34,151 nt of DNA from Betaproteobacteria bacterium (GCA_025362735.1 JANYFL010000063.1:1-34151); one strand, 5' to 3'; positions 14,889 to 24,135 are shown, counted from the first letter of the stretch. Translations and numbers: made by a program. The notes: generated by a model from the letters alone, not told the origin.

Positions 14889-15983
14889 TTAGGAGGTGAA
14901 GCGGACGAGCAGTCGCAAGTCGGGGCCGATCTGGGTGACATCATGAAACTGTAAAGACCAGCGTTGTGCCAGTTCTTCAAGAATAGGGAGTTCAAACATC
15001 GGTTTGGTCTGTCCGAGCAGGCACGGTGCCATGTAGATCAAGAGTTCATCGACACAGTTTGCTTTGATGAGCGCGCCATTCAAACGATGTCCCGCTTCGA
15101 CATGCAGTTCATTGATCCCACGTTTCCCGAGGCTACCCAACAGTGCGGGCAGATCGATTTTGCCTTCATGATTGGGTAAATGCAGCAACTCGCAACCACG
15201 ATTAATCAGTTCTTGTTCCTTGCCGGGATCGTTACGAGCTGCTACAAGCAGGAGATCACCCAGCTTGACCAGATTGGACTCAAGATCAACTTCGAGTTTG
15301 CTGTCGAGCAAAATGCGCAGGGGCTGGCGCGGTGTGGTGACTTCACGCACGGTCAGCTTGGGATTGTCCAGGCGTACGGTACCGATGCCGGTCATGATCG
15401 CGCAGGCGCGTGCACGCCAGGCATGGCCATCCGTGCGAGCCGCAATACTAGTAATCCATTGACTTTGACCATTCTGAAGGGCAGTACCGCCGTCCAGACT
15501 GGCCGCGACCTTCATGCGCACCCAGGGTCGGCCGCGTGTCATGCGTGAGACGAAGCCGATATTCAGTTCGCGAGCTTCCTGCTCCATCAGCCCGCATCGC
15601 ACTTCAATCCCTGCATGACGTAATAGTTCAAAACCTTTGCCACTCACCTTCGGATTCGGATCTTCCATTGCAGCAATGACACGCGAGACTCCAGCTTCGA
15701 TCAAGGCCTTGGCACAGGGCGGGGTACGACCGAAGTGACTGCAAGGTTCCAGCGTGACATAGGCCGTTGCACCTTGAGGTGAAAGACCGCGTTGGCGCGT
15801 ATCGTTCAGCGCTTCCACCTCGGCATGATTCTGGCCGGGTGGCTGCGTGCGGCCTTCGCCGATGACGTTACCATCGCGCACCAGTACACATCCAACTCTT
15901 GGATTGGGCGTGGTGATGTAAAGGCTGCGCTCGGCCAATTCGAGCGCGCGCTGCATGTGTTGGAAATCGGTTTCGGAAAACAT
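14889..15983 (-). CDS. ribD: Bifunctional riboflavin deaminase/reductase RibD
   Basis: RibD deaminates the pyrimidine intermediate and then reduces its ribosyl side chain, steps two and three of riboflavin synthesis. The N-terminal zinc deaminase domain has the HAEVEAL motif and the second zinc motif PCSHFGRTPPC. The C-terminal reductase domain has VRMKVAASLDGG and the later TGIGTVRLDNPKLTVR and LHVEAGHRLNGALI segments. The start is ambiguous. The frame opens at a TTG (16034), with ATGs at 15995, 15992 and 15983. I chose 15983, giving MFSETDFQHMQRALELAE and 364 residues, because this matches the usual N-terminus of the family in Burkholderiales as I recall it. It lies between the pilin genes and ribE. 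Confidence 0.94.
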   Translation of the reverse strand: MFSETDFQHMQRALELAERSLYITTPNPRVGCVLVRDGNVIGEGRTQPPGQNHAEVEALNDTRQRGLSPQGATAYVTLEPCSHFGRTPPCAKALIEAGVSRVIAAMEDPNPKVSGKGFELLRHAGIEVRCGLMEQEARELNIGFVSRMTRGRPWVRMKVAASLDGGTALQNGQSQWITSIAARTDGHAWRARACAIMTGIGTVRLDNPKLTVREVTTPRQPLRILLDSKLEVDLESNLVKLGDLLLVAARNDPGKEQELINRGCELLHLPNHEGKIDLPALLGSLGKRGINELHVEAGHRLNGALIKANCVDELLIYMAPCLLGQTKPMFELPILEELAQRWSLQFHDVTQIGPDLRLLVRFTS

Positions 15984-16040
15984 CGCCCGCATCATCGCTG
16001 ATCGCCCATCGGCTTGCAAATCAAGCAAGGGCAATCGGCC

Positions 16041-16583
16041 TTAGCTGCCCGTGATGCGCGGACGCCCCAGAGAGTTGATGATCAGGCAACGCGTATTCGT
16101 GCCATCACGAAACTGCATGCTTCCTGCCAGAAAACCTCCGGTGTTGGTTTGCGAGTAACCGGTGCCTGCATAGGCGATAGAAGTTTTGCCGCCACTATAG
16201 AAAGGAATGCCGGTGGTCGTTGTGCAGGAATTACCTGAAGTGGTGGCCTTGGCAATGTTGACCAATGTGGGCATCGCCGTATGTTGATTGATGATTTCCT
16301 CTCCGCTATCAACCAGCTGATTATTATTTTGGTCGATGAACAGTATCCAGCCGGTTTTCCAGTCATTGCCCGAAACCGGAACCATGTCCACACGACGTCC
16401 GCGTTTGATCGCTTCATTACGGGTGAGCGTAATACCCGACAGAAAATCGTTCGATGTCGCCGTCAGTCGATACCGCGACATGAAGCTGACAAAACTCGGA
16501 ATGCCGATCGCTAACATGATGGCCACCAGCGCCACAACGATGAGTGCTTCGATGAGGGTAAAGCCGGATTGATTGCGGGCCAA
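16041..16583 (-). CDS. fimT: FimT/GspH-type minor pseudopilin
   Basis: The 180-residue protein has a class III prepilin signal, MARNQSG cut before FTLIEA, with E5 of the mature protein present, then a hydrophobic helix (about 8-30) and a globular domain. The ending CLIINSLGRPRI is typical of FimT/FimU/GspH-like minor pilins, which prime assembly at the pilus tip and in some species bind DNA. No ATG is available: an in-frame TAA, which is the stop of the upstream pilE-like gene, lies only two codons before the TTG at 16581-16583. Initiation must therefore use TTG, probably through coupling with the upstream gene. The exact FimT versus FimU identity is not certain. Confidence 0.85.
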   Translation of the reverse strand: MARNQSGFTLIEALIVVALVAIMLAIGIPSFVSFMSRYRLTATSNDFLSGITLTRNEAIKRGRRVDMVPVSGNDWKTGWILFIDQNNNQLVDSGEEIINQHTAMPTLVNIAKATTSGNSCTTTTGIPFYSGGKTSIAYAGTGYSQTNTGGFLAGSMQFRDGTNTRCLIINSLGRPRITGS

Positions 16584-16589
16584 GGTGTT

Positions 16590-17045
16590 TTACCAGCAGT
16601 CAGTGGTCGATGGGCTTGATGTTTTGATGCCCACATTATTCACTGTCATGAACTGACATTTCGGATCAGTTTGCACTGCTGTTGCAGATAAAATTACACA
16701 CTGATCTGAGGCGGTGGTCGTACCACATGCGCTCGTACTCAATGCAGCGCTGATTGTGTACGCTGAATTCGAAGGGTTATCTCCCGAAAAGGTTTTGAAT
16801 CCATTGGCTGCGGTAAAGCGAGTATCGCCAGAATCAATGTAGACATTGTTCGCAGTATAGAAACGCTCCTCGACTTGCATCATTCGCGTCAAGGCCGCTT
16901 TAGCTTCTGCCCGACGGGCTTTGCGAACAGAGTCCATATAAGACGGGTAAACCACTGCAGCAAGAATGCTGATGATCGCTACCGTGATCATCAGTTCAAG
17001 CAAGCTGAAGCCATGTTGACTTCGATTTGAAGGCCTGGCGCACAT
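16590..17045 (-). CDS. pilE: PilE-like minor type IV pilin
   Basis: The 151-residue protein has a prepilin leader ending HG before FSLLELMITVAIISILAAVVYPSY, with E5 in place. It continues with DSVRKARRAEAKAALTRMMQVEERFY, the alpha-helical spine typical of PilE-type minor pilins in Pseudomonas and betaproteobacteria. Paired cysteines occur in ACGTTTASDQC and near the end (KC, DCW), a likely disulfide-bonded C-terminal loop. The ATG at 17043-17045 lies 3 nt after the pilY1 stop. Its place at the end of a pilV-W-X-Y1 run indicates a tip or minor pilin rather than the major pilin. Confidence 0.88.
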   Translation of the reverse strand: MCARPSNRSQHGFSLLELMITVAIISILAAVVYPSYMDSVRKARRAEAKAALTRMMQVEERFYTANNVYIDSGDTRFTAANGFKTFSGDNPSNSAYTISAALSTSACGTTTASDQCVILSATAVQTDPKCQFMTVNNVGIKTSSPSTTDCW

Positions 17046-17048
17046 GGT

Positions 17049-20000
17049 TTATTTCATGCCATTCCAGTTGGGGATTTCACGCCAGCTGATGCGTTCCTTG
17101 CCTAGCCAGATTTTGGTCGGCCCAAGTCCGCTGAAATTGGTCAAACCGATATCGCCCGATGTGCCGGAAGTAAGTATGCCTCGACCAATTTGCTGGACTT
17201 TCTCGCGGGTATTGTTGCTTGAACTGGATGACATCGACAGCACGACGCTCTGCGGCGGGCCAGGCGTGCCCACATTGGAAATGGCACCGACAATGCTGGA
17301 TGAATTGAGTGCCAGTCCAGTAATAGCATTGACTTGGTAGAGGTAACCGCCGCCTGATCCACAAGGATCAGAGGACAGCGTCAAGGTCGCAAAACTGGCT
17401 ATGCCTGAATCAATCGTGGCGGAAGAAATATTCCGTTCACCCGTCGTTGCAGTATTGAAAAAATCAAGATACCAGCCTTTTTGGGCTGAAGGGCCGACGT
17501 AATCGACCGGAGCACCTGACAGGGTAATGATCCCATTGGTATTGGTCAGGGTTCTAACGGCCAAGTCGGAACGGCCATTGGTGACCTGGGTCGATATCGT
17601 CGTACCGCCGTCGTCAAAAATGTCATAGAAGGACTGTTGTGTATAGGTGCTCAGATCAGATGTGCCGAAGTACTGCCCTGTACCAAACAAAATCATCGTG
17701 CTGTTAAAGGGGCCTTTGGCCAGAGCCGGGCGCGCAGTAATGGATTGGCGATTACCCGCAGCATCTTTGGCGGTGAAAAGCGGCTTGGCCGAGTACATGA
17801 CCGGCGTGGTGCCAACCCAAGAACTGGGCGGAGCAATCGTTGTTGAGCCACCATTGGTCAAGTCAATCTTCCATAGATTGCCTTGCAAATCTCCAACATA
17901 CAAGGCGACCGCGTCGCCATTACCGTTGCGATTGGGTAGATAAGCGACGGGACTGAGTCCGTTCGGCTTGCTTAAATCCGCTACAGTGGAATCGTAGGGT
18001 GTTTTGATCTTGTAGTAATTGATACCGACTTGCCATGAGGCGCCTTGTGCTTTATCGAGGGCCAGCATGAAAATCGTTCCTCTTTGATCAGTACTCGATG
18101 AAACGTCTGCCTGGGTATTGTTGTAGCCCGTGACGACGGCAAACCACCGATATACAGGGGTGACATTGGCTCTGGCGGTATTGATTTTGATGATCAAAGG
18201 TTTGCTCAGCACATTGCCGAAATCAGGATCGTCTGCATCGGTGAATTCCCAAAGGACTTTGCTGGCAAAAGTGCTGTTGAACGTAGCCGGATCGGAAACA
18301 TCCAGAGCAAAAAGGCCTTGTGCTCCCGCGCCCAGGCCAGAAACCAGCACCGTTTTCCAGTTGGATCCGATCTTGGCTTCGGCTACTGCCGGTACTGCAT
18401 CGACATAAGTGTTGTGTGTATAGGCGGGATTGGTGAGCCGGTTCAATGTGCTGCCCAGAACTCGTGGAATATAGGCGAATAATTCATCGCCAGTTGTGGC
18501 ATTGATCGCGTGCAGCATGCCGTCATTGGCACCGACATAGACAGCCGGTGTTCGGTTCCTATAGGTGTTATAGAAACTGAAGTAGGCTGAATCAGAGATG
18601 GCACTGCTCGGCCCACCGACATAGACCGGTGCTGAATTGATGATGTCGCCAAAGGCCGATCCACGCGGGCGAAATTGCTGGCCATTGGGGGATTCGTCGG
18701 TCGTTCGGTCTCCACGCAAATAATTCAGGCGTTTTTGACCCAACCCATCGGTGGCGCCAGTCAGTGGATCCATATTCAGATTGGAGAAAGCCGTATCAGC
18801 ACTGACCGTTGCCCAGTCAAATGCAGTGCCGTTGCCGTTGTTATCCAGCGTATAGATTTTTCGGGCTGCCGCATTGTTTGGAATGCTGGATGGATTCGTG
18901 CCAATAAAGTTGTCGAGCTGAGTGGCTGAGTCCCAGATCGCTGAAGCTGAAACGGTCAGTGCGCCTGTTGCTGCGTTATAGCTCAAGTTGCGAAAAGCCA
19001 CTGAGCCCGACCATTTATTCGGGTTAAAGGAAACGGTATAAGCCCCGGCACTTCCATAAACGATATTGGACGTGGAGAGGGCCAGCCCGGACGCGGTACC
19101 GGTTGGCCTTTGAGTTGTTGCGAAGGCCGCAGCCAATCCATTGATGAGTCGATCCGGACTGGAGGCCAGAAAGTAGTTGGACGGATAGCCCGAACCCGGT
19201 GCGCTTTCCCATTCGGAGTTACTGGTTATCGTATTACCATTCGCATCGGTCGTTTTTGTTGGATCGCCATCGCCATTGATGTCGTTGAAGCCACCGTATT
19301 TGCCTGCCAGATACAGCTGGCGTTGATTCACCGTGCCGGCTGCTTCGGCCACATCAAAAGAAATGGTCTTGACGGTTTGCTTGCCGGGCAAATCCGGACG
19401 CATGTCATTGACATTCGCCCAATAAGCGGCACCCGCGATCAAGTAGGAACCATTGCTAATCGTGTCGCTGGCAAGATTGCCTCGGCCTTCAAAGCTGCCT
19501 ACGATATTGGTTGCAGCAATCGCATCAAAGCCAACGGCATCCGGCGCGGGCCGTGCATTGGGGCGATAAGTTTTTCCTCCGGGAAAACCAGGCAGAAACC
19601 AGTCATCGTTGGTATTAGCGTCGGCTACATTAATGATGTAGTTGGCTTGGCATCGGCTCACGACGGGATCAACATTCCAGCCATTGCTCGCATCAATGAC
19701 GGGAAAGCCGTCTTTCATGGGGGGCGTCATGCCACTGGTCGCATCGGTCGTGGGAGCCTGATGTTCCAGGTAACGCAGGGCCTCATAAAACAATTCGCTC
19801 ACCGGGTCGCGACGCTTGTATAAACCGGTTGATCCAAACTGGTTGATGTAATTGATGAAACCGCTGTTGTTCACGCCTTGTGCAACGGCAATCCCGTCGG
19901 GATCGGTAATAAAAGTACCATCCGTATTGATCTCTTTCCTGGTATTGGCGGTGGCATTGAGTAGCGCATCGTAATTATTGGCGCCGACATACTTCATCAT

Positions 20001-21026
20001 GTTGCGCAAGACGCCACCATAACGGCATTCATTCCAGCCGCCATCATCGCAGCCACCGGGGCTTGCGCCCCGATCCATCAAGTAGCCGAACACGGCGAAG
20101 CGGGTGCTGTCGATGTACTTTTGAATCTGGCCCACAGGTTTGTAGATTGTTCCCGATGCAGTGGTATAGGCTTGACAGAGATCGGTACGGTGGGGACCCT
20201 CATTCGCATCGCAGACCTGAATGGCTAATCGATAAATGCCCCGGTCCGCAGCTGGGCTGTCACAGGAAGAGCCACTCAGACTGGTACCAAAGAAAATCAG
20301 GTTGCGACAACTCGTTGTATAGACCGTGTTATCACTGATCGGGGTTACGCTGGATGGGGCTACCCCTGCGTAGGAACCGCCAGAAGCCGAGGCAGAAATG
20401 GTGGAAGGCGGCCAGTTGATATTGTTGGACGCAGTTGTCCAGAAATTGTTGACGCCGGGAATGGAACCATCTGGCAGGAAGGCGCGCAAGAGTATGGTTT
20501 TGGGGCTGCTGCTCGCAGCCGCATCATCAACCACCCGATTACCCCCTGTCAGCGCCATACGCAATTCATCAACGGCTGACATGGTTGCCCAATTCATGAA
20601 ATTGCCGCTGAACTTGCCCCCTGAGTTGGAAGCGCAGGAATGATCGCTCGTGCTCGCAGCGCCGTCCGGATAAAAAAATTCGCTTGAGGCCTGAACGATC
20701 GAAGGAGACGTGGTCGATGGCGCTGGATTGGAATACGAATAGCATTTGGTGTTGTCAAAATATCCCAAATAAGTCTTGCTGGCGACGTAAGGGATGAACG
20801 CATTGTTCTGATCTTGGTTATAGGCGCGGCTCACCGTGGGAAATTCAACCGACAACGAAACCACGACATTAGGATGTGGCGCGCGCGCACCGAATAAAGG
20901 TAGGCTCGATAGGCCAATCGTGGTCGCAGAAAAACCGAATGATGAAGTCAAGAGCAGGCTGAAAAAAACAGCTCCCCTCGTCCTTCGTGCGAAGAATGAG
21001 AGGAATGGTTTAAGCAAGCGGTTCAT
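17049..21026 (-). CDS. pilY1: Type IV pilus tip adhesin/assembly protein PilY1
   Basis: PilY1 sits on the pilus tip and is needed for pilus extension, adhesion and surface sensing. The 1325-residue form starts MNRLLKPFLSFFARR with a signal peptide of about 33 residues; the frame is open back to 21176, but that would overlap pilX. The C-terminal beta-propeller domain is recognisable from VYVGANDGMLHAINATTGDELFAYIP, VSGLGAGAQGLFALDVSDP, DPDFGNVLSKP and YVGDLQGNLWKIDL. Two calcium-loop-like segments are visible: D582-I-N-G-D-G-D588, and a less acidic N1032-R-N-G-N-G-D1038 directly before the YVGDLQGNLWKIDL strand. The N-terminal half is Ser/Thr/Asn-rich and has no obvious intact von Willebrand A metal site. 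The gene lies 13 nt after pilX. Confidence 0.93.
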   Translation of the reverse strand: MNRLLKPFLSFFARRTRGAVFFSLLLTSSFGFSATTIGLSSLPLFGARAPHPNVVVSLSVEFPTVSRAYNQDQNNAFIPYVASKTYLGYFDNTKCYSYSNPAPSTTSPSIVQASSEFFYPDGAASTSDHSCASNSGGKFSGNFMNWATMSAVDELRMALTGGNRVVDDAAASSSPKTILLRAFLPDGSIPGVNNFWTTASNNINWPPSTISASASGGSYAGVAPSSVTPISDNTVYTTSCRNLIFFGTSLSGSSCDSPAADRGIYRLAIQVCDANEGPHRTDLCQAYTTASGTIYKPVGQIQKYIDSTRFAVFGYLMDRGASPGGCDDGGWNECRYGGVLRNMMKYVGANNYDALLNATANTRKEINTDGTFITDPDGIAVAQGVNNSGFINYINQFGSTGLYKRRDPVSELFYEALRYLEHQAPTTDATSGMTPPMKDGFPVIDASNGWNVDPVVSRCQANYIINVADANTNDDWFLPGFPGGKTYRPNARPAPDAVGFDAIAATNIVGSFEGRGNLASDTISNGSYLIAGAAYWANVNDMRPDLPGKQTVKTISFDVAEAAGTVNQRQLYLAGKYGGFNDINGDGDPTKTTDANGNTITSNSEWESAPGSGYPSNYFLASSPDRLINGLAAAFATTQRPTGTASGLALSTSNIVYGSAGAYTVSFNPNKWSGSVAFRNLSYNAATGALTVSASAIWDSATQLDNFIGTNPSSIPNNAAARKIYTLDNNGNGTAFDWATVSADTAFSNLNMDPLTGATDGLGQKRLNYLRGDRTTDESPNGQQFRPRGSAFGDIINSAPVYVGGPSSAISDSAYFSFYNTYRNRTPAVYVGANDGMLHAINATTGDELFAYIPRVLGSTLNRLTNPAYTHNTYVDAVPAVAEAKIGSNWKTVLVSGLGAGAQGLFALDVSDPATFNSTFASKVLWEFTDADDPDFGNVLSKPLIIKINTARANVTPVYRWFAVVTGYNNTQADVSSSTDQRGTIFMLALDKAQGASWQVGINYYKIKTPYDSTVADLSKPNGLSPVAYLPNRNGNGDAVALYVGDLQGNLWKIDLTNGGSTTIAPPSSWVGTTPVMYSAKPLFTAKDAAGNRQSITARPALAKGPFNSTMILFGTGQYFGTSDLSTYTQQSFYDIFDDGGTTISTQVTNGRSDLAVRTLTNTNGIITLSGAPVDYVGPSAQKGWYLDFFNTATTGERNISSATIDSGIASFATLTLSSDPCGSGGGYLYQVNAITGLALNSSSIVGAISNVGTPGPPQSVVLSMSSSSSNNTREKVQQIGRGILTSGTSGDIGLTNFSGLGPTKIWLGKERISWREIPNWNGMK

Positions 21027-21039
21027 GGTTGTACGCTCT

Positions 21040-21723
21040 CTAATCTGTCTTTGTATTGACAATCGACTGCAGCACAACCTGCGCATTTTCATTGGGGCCA
21101 AAGCCGATGGCGGTGACGCGGTACATCCACTTCTGTTCTTTTTTTGTGCCATTGGTTTCGCCGAGACTGTCTCCAATCACATTATTCTGGGGTACCAGTT
21201 CGATGATGTACCGGGGTGCTTTTGCAGGCTGGCTATTGCCGCCAGTCGGATAACTGTTGCCTGAGTATTTTCCATAGACCACGGTCTTGGCATTGGCAGA
21301 GCTATCGTTAAAGTCGATGCTTTCCCAAATTGGGTTATTTGCACTGGTGAGATCACATAAGCCTTCGTTGGGTGGGGCTGAGCAACCCGAAGCAAAACCG
21401 GCGACACTTGCGCTGGTTCCATCAAAGCAGGTCGCGGCCGAGCGTCCCCAATACTGCGTGCCGGAGGGGCCGCCACATGCAATACCCGTCGATGGTCCGA
21501 GCAAGTCATGCTCTGCATCAATCAGGGCGGCTTCGGCGGCTTGAAAAGCGATCTGACGATCACGCCCATTGCGCGCACTACGTTCTTCATTCAAGGCGAT
21601 GTTAGTGGCGCCAATACCCAAGATAATGATCACGACCAGCATCAGCAACGACACAATGAGCGAGAAGCCGTTCTGGCGCTGATTAAGCGCCGCCGAGCGA
21701 GGGGTGTGATAGAAGGCGTTCAT
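21040..21723 (-). CDS. pilX: PilX-type minor pilin
   Basis: The 227-residue protein has a prepilin-like signal, RQNG before FSLIVSLLMLVVIIILGIGA. It lacks the usual E5, as is common in PilX. The following ERSARNGRDRQIAFQAAEAALIDAE matches the conserved helix of the PilX N-terminal domain, where RQIAFQAAEAAL is diagnostic. Several cysteines in the middle region suggest disulfides. It lies 4 nt after pilW and 13 nt before pilY1, so it is clearly within the operon. PilX works with PilV, PilW, PilY1, PilE and FimU as the pilus priming complex. Confidence 0.9.
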   Translation of the reverse strand: MNAFYHTPRSAALNQRQNGFSLIVSLLMLVVIIILGIGATNIALNEERSARNGRDRQIAFQAAEAALIDAEHDLLGPSTGIACGGPSGTQYWGRSAATCFDGTSASVAGFASGCSAPPNEGLCDLTSANNPIWESIDFNDSSANAKTVVYGKYSGNSYPTGGNSQPAKAPRYIIELVPQNNVIGDSLGETNGTKKEQKWMYRVTAIGFGPNENAQVVLQSIVNTKTD

Positions 21724-21727
21724 CTGT

Positions 21728-22828
21728 TCAACTACCTAACTGGGGCCAGGGTTTGATACGGTTGCGGATTTCGACTGTCGTTGAAACAACGCGCCGTAAG
21801 CGTGTGCGTTCGCTGTTAGGGAGGCTTGCGGTCGGGTAGGAAGTGCCCGGATCACTCCCGCTTGGATAATTGGGCCCAAACAATTCATAAGTCGTGGAAT
21901 CCAGATCAGTCCGCGCACCCGTCGCGCTACGGATCAACATCGCCATGCGGACAAAGCGTATGCAATCCCAGTCGCTGCCCCAAGAGTTATTACCGACCAT
22001 TTGATCGGCACGCTTGTAGACAATGCCGATCGGGTCAATGCTTTTGGCAAGGACGTCTTTGGCGCTTGTTCCGGGTGCATAGACCTCAACGCCATAGAGA
22101 ACCTGAAAGCTTTCAATGCCACGAATCAAGGCCTGGCCATTTGTGCCGTCGAGATAGTTGCTGCAGTACAAGGCGGGTTCATTATTGTCACTGGCATCCC
22201 GCGCCACATAAAAGGTATTGACTGCGCGATCATCATTCACACCGTTATTCATTGATTCAGGCACGGTCAGTCCCTGACAGTCCAGAATCGGCTGGGGTGG
22301 ATCGGGAGGGCTTGTCGCTGCAGTTGGACAGCGCCATCTGCCATCCGGAGGAGCTGCCTGAGTCAGTGTTTGCGGTGATGGCAACTGTGAAGTGGGGCAT
22401 CGGCCTGCACCGAAGTAACGCACGGTGAGTGTGTCACTGTTATTCGGGGCGGAAGGCCTGTTATTGATACCGTAAATAAAGGGTCGGACATAAGCGGCAG
22501 ACGACACGAAAGGTGTCGTCGGGGTCGCCGCTGTATAGAGGTATGTTGCGGGATCAGCAGGTGAATAGACGGGCGGCGCGTTCGTATCATCGCCATAATT
22601 GATGTTGCCAGCGAGACGAATAATCCGCGAAGTTAAATCCAGAACAAAACGTGCGTTTTCCTGAATGCGCGTCCCTTCATCTTGCGTGCGATAAGTACTG
22701 CGCGAACTCACCAGCATGACAGTGGCTGCCAGTACGACGAGTAATCCCAAGACAAGCGCGATCATCAATTCCGTCAGCGTAAAACCTTGCTGGCGGATGT
22801 ATCGGGATTGAATGAAGCTTGGCCGCAT
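21728..22828 (-). CDS. pilW: PilW-type minor pilin
   Basis: The 366-residue protein starts MRPSFIQSRYIRQQG with a prepilin signal cut before FTLTELMIALVLGLLVVLAATVML, with E6 close to the usual acidic position. RIQENARFVLDLTSRIIRLAG is the conserved helix of PilW, and the end (RTRLRRVVSTTVEIRN) is also typical. The open frame extends to 23107, but the extra residues overlap pilV and do not look like a leader, so I start at the ATG at 22826-22828, 7 nt after the pilV stop. PilW contributes to the tip complex. Confidence 0.9.
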   Translation of the reverse strand: MRPSFIQSRYIRQQGFTLTELMIALVLGLLVVLAATVMLVSSRSTYRTQDEGTRIQENARFVLDLTSRIIRLAGNINYGDDTNAPPVYSPADPATYLYTAATPTTPFVSSAAYVRPFIYGINNRPSAPNNSDTLTVRYFGAGRCPTSQLPSPQTLTQAAPPDGRWRCPTAATSPPDPPQPILDCQGLTVPESMNNGVNDDRAVNTFYVARDASDNNEPALYCSNYLDGTNGQALIRGIESFQVLYGVEVYAPGTSAKDVLAKSIDPIGIVYKRADQMVGNNSWGSDWDCIRFVRMAMLIRSATGARTDLDSTTYELFGPNYPSGSDPGTSYPTASLPNSERTRLRRVVSTTVEIRNRIKPWPQLGS

Positions 22829-22835
22829 GAAAACT

Positions 22836-23408
22836 TCAGGCCGGTAGAAGAGTGACCGTGACGCTGGGAAGAGTGGGCGATGAAATTGATCCATCTCCAT
22901 TTTTTTCTGCCCACCAGATTTTGATGACCAGGGGTGAGGTAGCCAGGTTGTCGCAATTTGGGGAAGAGGGCGTGCTGCTTGCAGCATTAGACCGGTCGCG
23001 ACAGATATAGGCATTGCCATTCGGCAAAACTCGCGGATCGGTGACTTTGTGCGACCACTCATATAAATCATGCAAAGCCAGATTGGCTTCAGTACAACCG
23101 CCGCCATAGCAAGCGTTACTCAATGTACCCGGATTGGCGTTAGTCCCGACGTTAATGAAACTGTTGATCTGGTTGGGATAGGCGCGAATCATTTCACCGA
23201 CTTCATAAGCGAGTGCGACGGCAGTAGAGCGTGAACCGGACTGCTGACTGTTGCGGATGGCCGTGATGGTCATTGCTGCCGCGCCGAGTACCCCGATCAC
23301 CAAAATGATGGTGGCGACCATCACTTCAAGCAGTGTGAAGCCACTTTGGTTTGTACTTAGGGTTCGAATGTAAATTCTTGTAGAAAAACGCATGAAATAT
23401 GCAGGCAT
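22836..23408 (-). CDS. pilV: PilV-type minor pilin
   Basis: The protein has a prepilin signal, TNQSG before FTLLEVMVATIILVIGVLGAAAM, with E5 present. The SRSTAVALAYEVGEMIRAYP helix after it is characteristic of PilV. I chose the ATG at 23406-23408 (190 residues, leader of 23); the ATG at 23393 would give a shorter, more usual leader, and neither has a clear ribosome binding site. The frame is open to 23516, but the extra residues are unlikely to be translated. It is the first gene of the minor pilin cluster and follows nrdR after about 210 nt, so the operon promoter probably lies in that gap. Confidence 0.85.
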   Translation of the reverse strand: MPAYFMRFSTRIYIRTLSTNQSGFTLLEVMVATIILVIGVLGAAAMTITAIRNSQQSGSRSTAVALAYEVGEMIRAYPNQINSFINVGTNANPGTLSNACYGGGCTEANLALHDLYEWSHKVTDPRVLPNGNAYICRDRSNAASSTPSSPNCDNLATSPLVIKIWWAEKNGDGSISSPTLPSVTVTLLPA

Positions 23409-23620
23409 AAAATTCTGATGGCCGTCAGAATGCAAACCAGCAATTCGTCGGCGCGTGGTTTTTGTGAAACTGCGATTTATTCTTCGTTCTTGCCTAGGGC
23501 GAGTAATTGATGCCACGCCCTAATAGTTGCAGTGAAATCAGTGGCGAAAGTATGCCACTCTGCAAGGCTTTGGTAAGTAGGAAATGGCCCAGTATTGGGC
23601 TCGGCGGAACAGGGGTTGTT
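23409..23620 (-). other. Gap between nrdR and the minor pilin operon
   Basis: No gene is visible. A nearly perfect 14-bp palindrome (ctgacggccatcag on the minus strand, at 23416-23429) lies just before the pilV start. I could not choose a convincing promoter, though one for the pilin operon is expected here. Confidence 0.4.
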
Positions 23621-24082
23621 CTAGGGGTTGCGTTTGGGGCGCACTTCGCGAATCACTTCGGCAAACTCATCCACGTCCTCAAAACTGCGATAGACCGAGG
23701 CGAAACGGATGTAGGCGATCTTGTCCATTTTTTTCAACTCGCGCATGACGAGTTCGCCCAGGCGCTCGCTGGGGATTTCGCGCTCTCCGGTCGAAAGCAG
23801 TTTGTCTTCGATACGGCTGATGGCGGTATCGACCGCTGCGGCGCTGACGGGCCGCTTGCGGAGCGCCAGCATGAAGCTTCCAGCGAGCTTGTTGCGGTCA
23901 TATTCGGTGCGGCTGCCGTTTTTCTTGACGATGGTGGGCATTGCCAGTTCAACCCGTTCATAGGTCGTGAAACGTTTGTCGCACGACTCGCAACGACGAC
24001 GCCGTCGAATTGAATCTCCCTCTTCTGAATCACGCGTATCCAGGACTTGGGTGTTGTCGTGCTGACAATAGGGACAGCGCAT
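23621..24082 (-). CDS. nrdR: Transcriptional repressor NrdR
   Basis: NrdR is the ATP/dATP-sensing repressor of ribonucleotide reductase genes. The 153-residue protein has the zinc ribbon with C3, C6, C31 and C34 (MRCPYCQ and CESCDKRF), the basic RRRRRC segment, and an ATP-cone domain with [15 protein letters not shown] (about 52-66) and the ending [18 protein letters not shown]. All key positions are present. It lies 53 nt after rsmE. NrdR next to ribD-ribE is a widespread arrangement; here a six-gene pilin cluster lies between them. No NrdR box could be recognised in the window. Confidence 0.97.
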   Translation of the reverse strand: MRCPYCQHDNTQVLDTRDSEEGDSIRRRRRCESCDKRFTTYERVELAMPTIVKKNGSRTEYDRNKLAGSFMLALRKRPVSAAAVDTAISRIEDKLLSTGEREIPSERLGELVMRELKKMDKIAYIRFASVYRSFEDVDEFAEVIREVRPKRNP

Positions 24083-24135
24083 TTGGTTTGCTTTTCAGGT
24101 CAATGATTACGGCTTGATGGAATATCGCAAAAAAA

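Noticed and set aside
14873..14995. N-terminal extension of riboflavin synthase
   Set aside because: The extra residues overlap ribD and do not match the family; the GTG at 14870-14872 gives the expected MFTGII start.
19110..19823. 237-residue plus-strand frame opposite pilY1
   Set aside because: Antisense shadow of pilY1, with no ribosome binding site or recognisable domain.
23507..24013. 168-residue plus-strand frame opposite nrdR
   Set aside because: It covers most of nrdR in antisense; nrdR has all zinc and ATP-cone residues.
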